Of a stretch of 15,643 nucleotides of DNA, positions 5,009 to 13,085 are shown piece after piece. The position numbers were made by a program, and so were the translations under genes. This DNA comes from JBOHNM01 sp050730675 (GTDB taxonomy: Bacteria > Planctomycetota > Phycisphaerae > Phycisphaerales > UBA1924), in assembly GCA_050730675.1 (NCBI GenBank), contig JBOHNM010000099.1, positions 1 to 15,643 of the forward strand. The letters run 5' to 3'. The notes beneath the pieces are model-generated. The model saw only the letters and a list, made by a program, of their open reading frames with translations. It was not told where the DNA came from and made no database searches. The first letter of the stretch is position 1, and each line of letters starts with the position of its first letter.

Positions 5009-7460
5009 CTTTGTCCACGAGGATGATCACCCCAGGAGCAAGCCGCTGCGGCGGGGGGTGTGGGCGTTTGGATTGCTCGCGGCCGGCATTGTGCTCGGGC
5101 GCGAGTGGCCGGAGGTGCCGGTCCAATACTGGCTCGCGGCGGCCGGCGCGGCGGCTGTGGCGGCGGCGGTCACGCGCGGTCGCGCCTCGCTCACCTTGTT
5201 GGGTCTGACATTCGCACTGCTCGGGGCTGCGTGGACGCACGGGCGACTCCACCGCGTGCCGGAGGACTGGTTGCCGAGGCTGGTGGTGACGGAGGAGCGG
5301 GCGATCATCACGCTCACGGGGATGGTTGCCGGCGAGCCGTTGATTCAGGTCGAGTCCTCGCGCTGGCCGGAGCCGGGGCGCCCGGCGCGGCGCGTGCAGC
5401 GCTGGTCGCTGGATGTGCGCGGGTTGGAGGTTGATGGACGCATCAAGCCCGCCAGCGGGGAGGTCGCGGTGACGGTGATCGGCCCGCCGTTGAAGGTCCG
5501 AGCGGGCGAGATGGTTCGCGTGACCGGGTGGTGGCGGCCGCCGGGCGGCCCGCGCAACCCGGCCGAGCGCGATGCGAGACTCGTGGCGGCACAGGACGGG
5601 CTCGCCGGATCAATGGTGATCGACGATGCGAGGCTGGTCACAGCAGAGCCCGCGCCGACAGGGTTGAGCGATCGCGGCGCGGCGGCGGTCGTCCGATCGC
5701 TGGCGTGGCTGTGCGGCGGGTTCGCTTCGCTGCTGGAGGAACCGGGCGAGGATGCCGCCGCTCCGACCGCACGCGAAGCCCAGACCCGTGCAACGCTGAC
5801 GGCGCTGCTGGTGGGGCGCTACGACCCGGCGGTCCGTGAGGTGTCGAATGCGTGGGCGAGGCTCGGGCTGGTGCATGCGCTCTCGATCAGCGGCTTCCAC
5901 ATCATGGTCTTTGCCTGGACGGTGCTGCTGCTGGTGCGGCTGACGGGCGATCGCGGCTGGGTCGAACCGGTACTGGTCGCTCTACTGGTGGTCACGTACC
6001 TGCTTATCGTGCCGGCGCGTGCGCCGATGGTCCGCTCGGGCGTGATGGTGCTGGCGCTGCTGGCGGCCGAGGCGCTGGGGCGGCGCTACGACCGGGTGAA
6101 TCTGCTGGCGTGGATCGGCGCGGCGTTGCTGACGTGGCGGCCCTTGGACTTGTGGGACCCGGGGTTCCAACTCAGCTTCGGCGTCACGGCAGCCTTGCTG
6201 TGGCTCGCCGGGCCGTTCTATGAACACTGGTTCCAGCGCGGCGTGCGCGGGCGCGTGCGAGAACTCGATCGCGGTGCGGTCGGCTGGCTCGGCGACAAGA
6301 TGAAGGAGCTCCTGAGCGCCGGGATCGTGGCGTGGGGCGTCTCGGTGCCGCTGGTGATGTACCACGCGGGTGTGCTCAGCGTGCTGACGCCGCTGACGGG
6401 CGTGCTGGTGGCGCCGCTGGTGAACCTTGTGCTGATCGTCGGGTACATGACATTGGCGGCGCGGCTGGCGCTGCGGGTGATTGGCTTCGATGCGCCGTGG
6501 TTGCTCACGCCGCTGCAGACCATCGCCGATGGGCTGGTTCAACTCACGCTGTGGATCGATCGCCTCCCCGGCATCGTCTGGTACGCGCCGGCGGTGAGCG
6601 GCTGGTGGACGGCGGCGGCGACGGGCGTGGCGGTGTGGTGGTTGAGCCCGGACTGGGATCGGAGCACACGCGTGTGGAGGTGGCTGGCGACGGGTGCATG
6701 TGCTCTTTGGCTGGGCCTGACGATTCTGGTGGTCGATCGACCCGATCCGACCACACTTGTCCGCGCCGATGCACTGGCTCTCGGAGACGGCTCGTGCGTG
6801 CTCGTACGATCCCAGGGTGAAGCCCTGCTGGTGGACTGCGGCTCCAAGTCCGAGGATCGGGCGCAGTGGCTGATCCCGCGGGCCCTGCGGGAACTTGGCG
6901 CGAGCCGCATCGGCGCGATCGTGCTTACGCACCCCGCAACCGAGCACTGGTCGGCGATCATCGAGGTCGTCGAGCGCTTCGGCGTGCGCGATGTGCTGGT
7001 GGCTGAAGGATTTCTTGGCGCGGCACGCTCCCGTCCCGACGGTCCGCCCGCGGCGATGCTGCATGAGTTGGCGGCCAGGGGCGTGGCGGTACGTGCGGTT
7101 GGGAGCGGCGATGTGCTTGAGTGGGACGATGCTCGTGCGGCGTTCGTCGTTGACCCGGCTCACCCGGAGCAGTTGGCGGTGTGCGTGCGCGGCCGGCGTG
7201 ATTCGCCCGCGGTCATCGTTGGAACTTCCGCGTCCGGAAAGGCCGCCGCCCGCAACGAGCCGATCGGCGCGACCATCCTCACGGGCGTTGTGCGATCGAT
7301 CCCGACCGGCCTGCGCGGCGAACGTGTTGTGCTCGGCGAGCAGGGCCAAGGGTTGTCTGCGATTCCGAGCGGATGGTGGAGCCTCTCCGACGGCGGCGCG
7401 GCCACGGTATCGATCACGAGCGAGGGCCCAGTGCGCATCGCCCCGGCGACAGCTCCCTAG
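5001..7460 (+). CDS. comEC: ComEC/Rec2 family DNA internalisation channel
   Basis: The protein is 819 residues from the GTG at 5001. ComEC forms the inner-membrane pore that takes up single-stranded DNA during natural transformation. An N-terminal membrane segment and soluble OB-like region (about 20-230, DUF4131-like) come first. The Competence domain follows, with the signature HALSISGFHI at 292-301, ARAPMVRSGVM, DPGFQLSF at 386-393, and many hydrophobic segments up to about residue 590. The C-terminal region, about 600-815, is metallo-beta-lactamase-like: ALALGDGSCVLV, LLVDCGS, then IVLTHPATEHW at 640-650. There the usual Asp/His ligands of the HxDxDH-type motif are Ala646 and Glu648. The later GD motif reads GTS at 741-743, so nuclease activity is doubtful. 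The true start is unclear, because the GTG sits in a terminator stem and no Shine-Dalgarno site precedes it. A GTG at 5058 is an alternative. The comEC assignment is secure; the start is not. Confidence 0.93.
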   Translation: MFFFVHEDDHPRSKPLRRGVWAFGLLAAGIVLGREWPEVPVQYWLAAAGAAAVAAAVTRGRASLTLLGLTFALLGAAWTHGRLHRVPEDWLPRLVVTEERAIITLTGMVAGEPLIQVESSRWPEPGRPARRVQRWSLDVRGLEVDGRIKPASGEVAVTVIGPPLKVRAGEMVRVTGWWRPPGGPRNPAERDARLVAAQDGLAGSMVIDDARLVTAEPAPTGLSDRGAAAVVRSLAWLCGGFASLLEEPGEDAAAPTAREAQTRATLTALLVGRYDPAVREVSNAWARLGLVHALSISGFHIMVFAWTVLLLVRLTGDRGWVEPVLVALLVVTYLLIVPARAPMVRSGVMVLALLAAEALGRRYDRVNLLAWIGAALLTWRPLDLWDPGFQLSFGVTAALLWLAGPFYEHWFQRGVRGRVRELDRGAVGWLGDKMKELLSAGIVAWGVSVPLVMYHAGVLSVLTPLTGVLVAPLVNLVLIVGYMTLAARLALRVIGFDAPWLLTPLQTIADGLVQLTLWIDRLPGIVWYAPAVSGWWTAAATGVAVWWLSPDWDRSTRVWRWLATGACALWLGLTILVVDRPDPTTLVRADALALGDGSCVLVRSQGEALLVDCGSKSEDRAQWLIPRALRELGASRIGAIVLTHPATEHWSAIIEVVERFGVRDVLVAEGFLGAARSRPDGPPAAMLHELAARGVAVRAVGSGDVLEWDDARAAFVVDPAHPEQLAVCVRGRRDSPAVIVGTSASGKAAARNEPIGATILTGVVRSIPTGLRGERVVLGEQGQGLSAIPSGWWSLSDGGAATVSITSEGPVRIAPATAP

Positions 7461-7472
7461 TCTCGAGAAGAA

Positions 7473-9557
7473 TCACGGCACAGATTTCATCAATGCTTCG
7501 AGCTGCTGGCGCTGTTCCGGCGTGGCCTTGGAATGCAGCGAGCGGAGCAGGCCGCGCCCTGTCCCGGGGCCCGCGGCGGCGTTGAGAAAATCGGCGGCGG
7601 TCTTGGCGTCGCGGGCGAAGCTGTCGGGACGGACGGCGAGCTTGAGGGCCAGGGCCTGGTCGCGCGTCGGCGGGCGGCCCTGGCCATCTACCGCGTGCCA
7701 GAGCGCATCCTGCACGCTGAGGTTGTCCTCAACCAGCTTGCCGGCACGCATGGCCAGCTTGGCGCACAGCTCGAACTCGCCGCAGCGATAGGCCGGGAGC
7801 GTGGCGGCGAGGGCCGCGGCAGGGGTGAGGTCTTGGAGCTCCTGTTCTAGGAGGGCACGGCCAAGCCGGGTGGCGTCGCGGTCGCGTCCGAGCAAAACAA
7901 GTGTGTTGATGGCCACGTCGAACTTCTTCTCGGCCAGCGCGGCTTTCAACTCATCTTCGAGCGGCTTGGTATTGGTCATTTCCGCCGGCACTTCGGCGCG
8001 GGGGGCGGGTGGGCCGAAGGTGTAGAGGGGGTCGCCGAGCACGGTGATCCGCCACGGCGCCGCGGGGATGCCGACATCGTGGCGGGCCGCGGCGCCCAGG
8101 GGCATGACGAACATCCGGGCAGCAAATTGAGGGGTCGGAACAAAGGCGTTCAGGTAGGGCTCGTGCATGCTGCCGACGTAAGCGAACGCGCCGTGCTGGA
8201 GGAATCGTCCGCCGACGGTCGTGGGGCGACCGGGCGACTGCGCCGACCAGGAGTGGACCATCGAGACCAGCGCGGGGACGTTGAGCAGGGGGACGTCGCC
8301 GGGGAGACCGTTGCCGGGCTTGAGTTGGAAGAAATCGGCGTTGCCCATCGAGTTGATGAGGATCACGCCCGCGTCAAGTCCAGCCGACCCATCGGTGTGC
8401 TTTTCGGCATCGGGGGCGGTGAATGCGCCGGCCGCGAACCGGAAGTCGCGTTCACCCTGCTTGCCGGGCTGGTTGCACCAGACGCGCCAGCCGGCCTTCT
8501 CGAAGAACTCGCCGGCTTTGCGACCGCTGAACAGCGACCACGGCTCGCCGGCGTCGTAGCTGTCGAAGATCCAGGCGCTGTCGGGCTGGAGGAACATCGA
8601 GCACATGGCGCGGTAGGTGCTCGACGCGTTGGTGCCGAAGATCTGCCCCGCCCAGGCCCAGCGGGCGCGGGTCTCGGGCAGCCGTCCGACGAAGTCCGTC
8701 GTCGCCAGGAACTCGCCGGGCTTGGCGGCAAACGGCGCCGTTCCCCCCGCCTCCCCGGCCTTGTCGATCTGGATCCGATTCGGCGAGCCCATGCAGAGCG
8801 TGACCGAGTCGATGGTGTCGCCCAGCGCGGCGTAGGAAACGCCCCAGTCCTTGGCAGCGTCGATCGCCAACTCGTTGTATTTGTCGGCCCACTGGACGTT
8901 GGTCGCCGTGTCGATCCCTTGGGCGAGGTTCGGCGTCGCGAACGCCAGCATCTCCCCGCGGCCGGCGCACAGCGCGACGGCGGCGGGCCACGCCGGATCG
9001 GTCATCGTGGTGAGCACGATGCCGTTGGGCTTGAACGTTCCGTCCTTGGCATGCTTCTTCATCCACACGCCGTCAGGGAAACCGAGCGTCTTGGCGATCA
9101 TGTGCGGCAGGTAGCCTTTTTGCTCTTCGGGCTTCTCGGGCCAGAAGACGCCGACGGCGCCATCGAAGCGGACGACCCTCGCGGGCTTGAAGGCGCGCAC
9201 GAACCGGGCGATGTCCTCGCGGGCCTGCGGCGTGCCGTCATCGATCAGCACCGGGAAATACGACTGCACATCCCAACGGCTGACCGCGCCGACGAAGCTC
9301 TTGGCGTCGGAGACGATGGCGACGATGGGGACGACGCGCCGCTTCGTGCGAACGGCCTCGACGCGGGCGCGAAGATTGGCCGCGGCGGTGATAGTGGCTT
9401 CGGAGGCGGCCTTCAGGGCCGCGGGAGATTGCGATGGAGCCACGGGTGGTTGGGCGGGCGCCGCTGGCTGGTTGGGCGCGCTCGCGGGGGGCTGCGCCGT
9501 GACCAAGCCGGTCGCGAGCAGTGCGATGGAAACGGCCGCGGCGGGAACGGTGCGCAT
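7473..9557 (-). CDS. Large secreted protein of unknown function, C25-peptidase-like C-terminal region
   Basis: The protein is 694 residues long and begins with a signal peptide (MRTVPAAAVSIALLATGLVTAQ) and a Pro/Ala/Gln-rich linker to about residue 48. The body is one long region I cannot place in a named family. Residues 74-135 (VVPIVAIVSDAK..., PVLIDDG, ARFVRAFKP) resemble a Rossmann-like alpha/beta unit. Residues 397-515 carry GVILINSMGNADFF, GAFAYVGSMHEPYLNAF and a terminal ITVLGDPLYTFGP. The latter two phrases resemble the GA-YVGS and GDPLY phrases seen in gingipain/C25-like and TIGR03790-like secreted proteins. The expected His-Gly and Cys catalytic neighbourhood is not visible. The last 170 residues are helical and TPR-like. 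Few cysteines are present. It converges on comEC with a 12-bp gap. It is probably periplasmic or extracellular. Confidence 0.8.
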   Translation of the reverse strand: MRTVPAAAVSIALLATGLVTAQPPASAPNQPAAPAQPPVAPSQSPAALKAASEATITAAANLRARVEAVRTKRRVVPIVAIVSDAKSFVGAVSRWDVQSYFPVLIDDGTPQAREDIARFVRAFKPARVVRFDGAVGVFWPEKPEEQKGYLPHMIAKTLGFPDGVWMKKHAKDGTFKPNGIVLTTMTDPAWPAAVALCAGRGEMLAFATPNLAQGIDTATNVQWADKYNELAIDAAKDWGVSYAALGDTIDSVTLCMGSPNRIQIDKAGEAGGTAPFAAKPGEFLATTDFVGRLPETRARWAWAGQIFGTNASSTYRAMCSMFLQPDSAWIFDSYDAGEPWSLFSGRKAGEFFEKAGWRVWCNQPGKQGERDFRFAAGAFTAPDAEKHTDGSAGLDAGVILINSMGNADFFQLKPGNGLPGDVPLLNVPALVSMVHSWSAQSPGRPTTVGGRFLQHGAFAYVGSMHEPYLNAFVPTPQFAARMFVMPLGAAARHDVGIPAAPWRITVLGDPLYTFGPPAPRAEVPAEMTNTKPLEDELKAALAEKKFDVAINTLVLLGRDRDATRLGRALLEQELQDLTPAAALAATLPAYRCGEFELCAKLAMRAGKLVEDNLSVQDALWHAVDGQGRPPTRDQALALKLAVRPDSFARDAKTAADFLNAAAGPGTGRGLLRSLHSKATPEQRQQLEALMKSVP

Positions 9558-9629
9558 GGCACATGGTACCGGGGCTGGTGCTCCGGCTGGACATCGCGAG
9601 CGCTGGTTCGCGTGTGCGGCCGAGCGGCT

Positions 9630-9899
9630 TCAGAGCGATTCTTTGAGGGAACTGGCGGGCTTGAAGCCGCAGGTGATGGAGGCGGCGATGGTGATCTTCT
9701 GCTTGGTGGCGGGGTTGATCCCCTCGCGCTGCGGGCGGTGCTTCTTGACGAAGGTGCCGAAGCCGGCGATGTTCACCTTGTCGTCGGCCTTGATGCCCTG
9801 CGTGATGCAGGCGAGCACGGTGTCGACGGCGCGCTGCGCCTCGACCTTGTTGCCCTTGAGTTCGGCGGCGACAGCCTCGATCAGGTCACCCTTGTTCAT
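9630..9899 (-). CDS. HU/IHF-family DNA-binding protein
   Basis: At 89 residues this has the classic length for HU. The dimerisation helices begin MNKGDLIEAVAAEL. The core has the NIAGFGTF hairpin, and the DNA-gripping beta arm contains REGINPATKQKITI with the Asn-Pro that kinks DNA. HU bends and compacts chromosomal DNA in the nucleoid. The start is set by AAGGA (9911-9907) placed 7 nt before the ATG. An in-frame upstream extension to 10040 is untranslated by this reading. A Cys in ITCGF near the C-terminus is unusual, since the family commonly has PxFK there (P-x-F-K aligns with C-G-F-K). HU and IHF subunits cannot be told apart by sequence here, so I give no symbol. Confidence 0.93.
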   Translation of the reverse strand: MNKGDLIEAVAAELKGNKVEAQRAVDTVLACITQGIKADDKVNIAGFGTFVKKHRPQREGINPATKQKITIAASITCGFKPASSLKESL

Positions 9900-9973
9900 C
9901 GCGTCATCCTTCTCTGCGGCGACCGGATTTGAGCCGGCGCGTGTGGTGTGATTCTCGGTCCAACCGATAACGC

Positions 9974-10001
9974 ACAGTACGTCGCTGGTGCGCCCGGTCA
10001 A
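9974..10001 (-). promoter_or_regulatory. Candidate promoter of HU-family gene
   Basis: On the minus strand, TTGACC (10001-9996, 5/6 match) is followed after 16 nt by TACTGT (9979-9974, 3/6 match). It would give a leader of about 68 nt that contains a small CCGG/CCGG hairpin (9938-9922). The rest of the 9900-10082 gap holds no gene. Confidence 0.4.
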
Positions 10002-10082
10002 ACGCGATTCGGATGTGCATTGGGTTGCCCGGCCCCGCATCCTGTGCCAGAGTTAGAACGTATTGAACTGCGGCGGTGAGAC

Positions 10083-10424
10083 ATGTCTGAACCCAATCGA
10101 CCCAGCACGAAGTCCAAAGCCACCGGCGAGACCAAGACGTCCCAGCCTTGGCTTTGGAACGTGGTGCTTCTGGACGACCAGGAGCACTCGGATGTCTATG
10201 TCATCCGCATGGTGCAGGAACTGTTCTCTCGATCGGCCGAGCAGGGGCAGAAGGTCGCCGAGACGGTGGACAAGGAGGGTCGGGCGATCCTCATGACCAC
10301 GCACAAAGAGCACGCCGAACTGAAGCGCGACCAGATCCTCGCCTACGGGCGCGACCCGCAGGTCTCGGCCAGCACCGGCTCAATGAAAGCCGTGCTCGAG
10401 CCCTCCGAGCAGGACGGGAAATAG
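10083..10424 (+). CDS. clpS: ClpS-like adaptor protein with altered N-degron pocket
   Basis: The protein is 113 residues long. ClpS delivers proteins bearing destabilising N-terminal residues to the ClpAP or ClpCP protease in the cytosol. A disordered polar N-terminus (1-24), which in ClpS enters the unfoldase, precedes the core WNVVLLDD (25-32). The core continues with the helix VYVIRMVQELF (38-48), KEGRAILMTTHKEHAELKRDQI (64-85) and MKAVLEP (101-107), all in ClpS order. Aligned to E. coli ClpS, the residues that hold the substrate alpha-amino group change: Asn34 becomes Asp31 and His66 becomes Asp63, while Asp35 is kept (Asp32). The gate residue Met40 aligns to Asp37. The family is fairly certain, but classical N-degron recognition is not. 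GGTGAG lies just before the ATG but is only 2 nt away. No unfoldase gene is nearby. Confidence 0.85.
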   Translation: MSEPNRPSTKSKATGETKTSQPWLWNVVLLDDQEHSDVYVIRMVQELFSRSAEQGQKVAETVDKEGRAILMTTHKEHAELKRDQILAYGRDPQVSASTGSMKAVLEPSEQDGK

Positions 10425-10499
10425 ACACGATCCGACACAGTGGGCGTTGAACGCGCGGGTGATCGCGCCGCGTGGTGATGTCGCGGCTATCTTCCGCGC

Positions 10500-11459
10500 A
10501 TGGCCGAGCGACCGCTGGTCATCCAGACCGAACACCTCGACGCGGACGCCGCAGCGTGGCTCGCCGAGCGATGCCTTTTCGAGAAGTGCGATTCGTCGGA
10601 TCCGGCGTTCGCGGGGCGCCTGCGCGAGGCCGACGGGCTGGTGATTCGCACGTACACGCAGGTGACGCGTGAGTTCCTGGCCGGCGCGCCCAAACTGAAA
10701 GTGATCGGGCGAGCGGGAGTGGGTCTGGACAATGTGGACCTGAAGGCCTGTGAAAGCCGCGGAATCCGTGTGGTGAACACGCCCGACGCCAACACGCGGG
10801 CGGTAATCGAGTATGTGCTGGCGCTGATGCTCGACGCGACGCGCCCCCGGGTGTTTGTCGATCGGGCGCTCGACCCCGCGCGGTGGAAGTCGCTGCGCGA
10901 GGAATTGAAGGCCGACCGCCAACTCTGCGAGATGACGCTGGGCATCTACGGGCTGGGCAAGATCGGACGGCAACTGGCGCGCGTGGCCGCCGCGATCAAC
11001 ATGACGGCGGTTTACCACGATCTGCTGGAAATCCCCAGCGAGCAGCGGTGGGGGGCCGAGCCGGTCTCGCGGGATGAGTTGTGCACGCGGGCGGACGTGT
11101 TGAGCGTGCATGTGGATGGGCGGCGGAGCAACGCGGGGCTGATCAACGCCGCGTGCCTTTCGAAGTGCAAAGCAGACGTGGTGTTCATCAACACCAGCCG
11201 CGGGTTCGTTGTGGACACGCACGCGCTGGCGGACTTCTTGCTCGCCCACCCCCAAGCCCAGGCGCTGCTGGATGTGCATGAGCCGGAGCCCTTCCCGGTG
11301 ACCTATCCGCTGGTGGACCTCCCCAATGCCCACCTGTCGGCCCATATCGCCTCGGCGACGCGGCTGGCACACCGGAACATGTCTTGGGTCGTGCGGGACG
11401 TCTGGCGGGTGCTGAGCGGGCAAGAACCGGAGTTTCCGGCGGCTCCGGAGCCGGGATAG
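10500..11459 (+). CDS. D-isomer-specific 2-hydroxyacid dehydrogenase (phosphoglycerate dehydrogenase-like)
   Basis: The protein is 319 residues long. The enzyme reversibly reduces a 2-oxoacid using NAD(P)H. The closest broad resemblance is to 3-phosphoglycerate dehydrogenase without its regulatory domain, but the substrate cannot be read from sequence. The catalytic-domain phrase KVIGRAGVGLDNVD (67-80) and NTPDANTRAVIEY (93-105) match the SerA group. The nucleotide site is GIYGLGKIG (148-156). The catalytic set is Arg234 (NTSRG), Glu263 (HEPEP) and His282 (SAHIAS). The end, EFPAAPEPG, has no ACT domain. There is no Shine-Dalgarno site. TATCTT (10488-10493) sits 6 nt before the ATG, so the mRNA may be leaderless. 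The 3' end holds a 14-nt perfect palindrome (11440-11453) just before the stop. The gene lies 75 bp after clpS and probably has its own promoter. Confidence 0.92.
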   Translation: MAERPLVIQTEHLDADAAAWLAERCLFEKCDSSDPAFAGRLREADGLVIRTYTQVTREFLAGAPKLKVIGRAGVGLDNVDLKACESRGIRVVNTPDANTRAVIEYVLALMLDATRPRVFVDRALDPARWKSLREELKADRQLCEMTLGIYGLGKIGRQLARVAAAINMTAVYHDLLEIPSEQRWGAEPVSRDELCTRADVLSVHVDGRRSNAGLINAACLSKCKADVVFINTSRGFVVDTHALADFLLAHPQAQALLDVHEPEPFPVTYPLVDLPNAHLSAHIASATRLAHRNMSWVVRDVWRVLSGQEPEFPAAPEPG

Positions 11460-11488
11460 AGGGCCGAAAATAATCTGGATTTTGTTCG

Positions 11489-11517
11489 TTGCGTGTTTGG
11501 AGTTCGTGGGGTAGACT
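11489..11517 (+). promoter_or_regulatory. Candidate promoter of thymidylate kinase gene, leaderless type
   Basis: TTGCGT (11489-11494, 3/6 match) and TAGACT (11512-11517, 4/6 match) are spaced by 17 nt. The GTG start codon follows 6 nt later at 11524, so transcription should begin at or next to it. No ribosome-binding sequence is available for this start. Confidence 0.5.
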
Positions 11518-11523
11518 GCGATT

Positions 11524-12258
11524 GTGAGCCAGACCATTCACCGTACTGATGAACGCCCTGTGATCCGCATGGATGCCTCTGGAACTCAACCTGTTGACGC
11601 TTCGTTTCTGCGGCCATGGGCCGGCCGGTTCTTGGTCTTTGAGGGCCCCGACGGCTCGGGTAAGAGCACGCAGTTCCGCCGCGTGCTGGCGACGGCCGCC
11701 GCGGCGGGGATGCCGCACCTGGATGTCCGCGAGCCGGGCGGGACGGTGACGGGCGAGAAGATCCGCGAGGCGCTGCTGAGCAAGGACACCACCGGGATGT
11801 CGGTGCGCTGCGAGATGCTGCTGTACATGGCGAGCCGCGCGGAACTGGTAGAGCAGAAGATCATCCCGGCGCTGCGGCAGGGCATGCTGGTGGTGGCGGA
11901 CCGGTTTGTGCCATCGACGCTCGCGTATCAGGGAACGGCGGGTGGCCTGGCGATGGCGGATATTGCCGCAGTGGCGCGGGTGGCGACGCGCGGGCTGCTG
12001 CCGGACCTGGTGCTGCTGTTCGATGTGGATACAGCGACGGCTTCCAAGCGGCTGAGCCCGCTGCTGGACCGGATGGAGAGCAAGGGCGAGGCGTTCCACA
12101 AGAAGGTGCGCCAAGGCTATCTGGACCAGGCGAAGTCGGATCCGCGCCGCTACGCCGTGCTGGACGCAACGCGCCCGCCGGAGGCGGTGTGGGAGCACCT
12201 CGTGCGAGCGTTGGCCCAACGGGCAACCGAGCTGCCGCCGCCGCGGGCATGGGGATGA
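11524..12258 (+). CDS. tmk: Thymidylate kinase (dTMP kinase) with N-terminal extension
   Basis: The enzyme phosphorylates dTMP to dTDP with ATP, an essential step in dTTP supply. The protein is 244 residues from the GTG at 11524, whereas E. coli Tmk has 213. The extra length is mostly a 34-residue polar N-terminal extension before FLVFEGPDGSGKST (36-49, P-loop). REPGG (69-73) binds dTMP, LLYMASRAELVEQKI (99-113) is the family helix, DRF at 126-128 is the second signature, and LLDRMESKG near 180 leads into the LID/substrate region. The start follows the leaderless-promoter reading. An ATG at 11569 would give 229 residues and is a fair alternative. Neighbours are a dehydrogenase upstream and plsY 67 bp downstream, so the set is housekeeping and only loosely an operon. 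Confidence 0.93.
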   Translation: MSQTIHRTDERPVIRMDASGTQPVDASFLRPWAGRFLVFEGPDGSGKSTQFRRVLATAAAAGMPHLDVREPGGTVTGEKIREALLSKDTTGMSVRCEMLLYMASRAELVEQKIIPALRQGMLVVADRFVPSTLAYQGTAGGLAMADIAAVARVATRGLLPDLVLLFDVDTATASKRLSPLLDRMESKGEAFHKKVRQGYLDQAKSDPRRYAVLDATRPPEAVWEHLVRALAQRATELPPPRAWG

Positions 12259-12325
12259 GCGGGGGCGATGACATGATCGACAGGGCGGGGACGTCGGCGG
12301 TTCGGCGGAGCTAGTGTTTTTCCCC

Positions 12326-13078
12326 ATGGGTCTGGACTGGAGCGCGACAACCTGGCTGGCGTGGTGCGGGCTGGTGCTCGCGTCCTACCTGCTGGGCGCG
12401 GTGCCGTTCGGGCTGCTGGTCGGCTTCGCCAAGGGCGTGGATGTCCGTCAGCACGGGTCGAAGAACATCGGCACGGCCAATGTCGGGCGGACGCTGGGGA
12501 AGAAGTGGGGGACGCTGACGTTCGCCCTCGACATGCTCAAGGGGTTCATCCCCACGCTGATCGCTGGGTTCTGGCTTGATGCGATCAACCGGCCCAATAC
12601 GCAGCCGGCCTTGGCATGGGCGTGGATGCTTGTCGGTGTGGCGTCGGTGCTTGGCCATATGTTCCCGCCGTACCTGAAGTTCCGCGGCGGCAAGGGCGTG
12701 GCGACGGGCTTCGGCGTAGTGCTGGCCATCTTTCCGATCCTGTCGATCCCGGCGCTGCTGTCGATCTGCGTGTGGGCGATCACACTGAAAATCAGCCGTT
12801 ACTTCGGCTTCAGCTCGTGCCTGGCGGCCATCTCGCTGCCGATCTGGATCTGGCCGGTGGTCAAGATCTACGCCCAGTTTGAGCTTTTCAACACCCACCC
12901 CGGGCAGGATGTCGCATGGTGGCTCTGGCCGTACATCACTGTCGCCGTTGTCCTCGGCGGCCTCGTTGTTCTTCGTCACAAGTCCAACCTTGTGCGCATG
13001 CTCAACGGCACCGAGCACCGCGTCGGCGATCCACGTCCAAGCACCTCTAACCCTGCACCCGCGGCCAAAGCCGGCTGA
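12326..13078 (+). CDS. plsY: Acyl-phosphate:glycerol-3-phosphate acyltransferase
   Basis: PlsY is an inner-membrane enzyme. It transfers an acyl group from acyl-phosphate to glycerol 3-phosphate and begins phospholipid synthesis. The protein is 250 residues from the ATG at 12326 and has several hydrophobic helices starting near residues 10, 66, 100, 130, 165 and 200. The three cytosolic motifs are present: SKNIGTANVGR (45-55), KFRGGKGVAT (118-127) and the C-terminal RHKSNLVRMLNGTEHR (217-232). It is longer than the usual 200 or so because of an extended loop at about 176-200 and a Pro/Ser-rich tail after 233. A GTG at 12314 would add four residues. I prefer the ATG because the -10-like TAGTGT (12312-12317) overlaps that GTG. 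The stop is 7 nt before the next gene, so the two are probably cotranscribed. Confidence 0.95.
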   Translation: MGLDWSATTWLAWCGLVLASYLLGAVPFGLLVGFAKGVDVRQHGSKNIGTANVGRTLGKKWGTLTFALDMLKGFIPTLIAGFWLDAINRPNTQPALAWAWMLVGVASVLGHMFPPYLKFRGGKGVATGFGVVLAIFPILSIPALLSICVWAITLKISRYFGFSSCLAAISLPIWIWPVVKIYAQFELFNTHPGQDVAWWLWPYITVAVVLGGLVVLRHKSNLVRMLNGTEHRVGDPRPSTSNPAPAAKAG

Positions 13079-13085
13079 GAACCGC

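Noticed and set aside
5982..7349. 455-codon minus-strand open frame antisense to comEC
   Set aside because: Its His/Arg/Gln-rich low-complexity composition is typical of an antisense shadow. The comEC frame carries all family motifs.
8079..9932. 617-codon plus-strand open frame antisense to the secreted-protein gene
   Set aside because: It is a Gly/Arg/Asp/Val-rich translation with no domain or signal, explained by high GC third positions of the minus-strand gene, whose product has a signal peptide and recognisable phrases.
9922..9938. tRNA T-arm-like sequence on the minus strand (a CCGG stem around a TCAAAT loop) upstream of the HU gene
   Set aside because: The loop lacks the T54-T55 start, and no matching acceptor strand, anticodon arm or D-arm lies at the right distance. 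It is treated as a small leader hairpin.
11440..11453. 14-nt perfect palindrome CGGCTCCGGAGCCG at the end of the dehydrogenase gene as a terminator
   Set aside because: It has no loop or T-run and encodes in-frame Pro/Ala/Glu codons. It was not called as a terminator, although it may form a weak structure.
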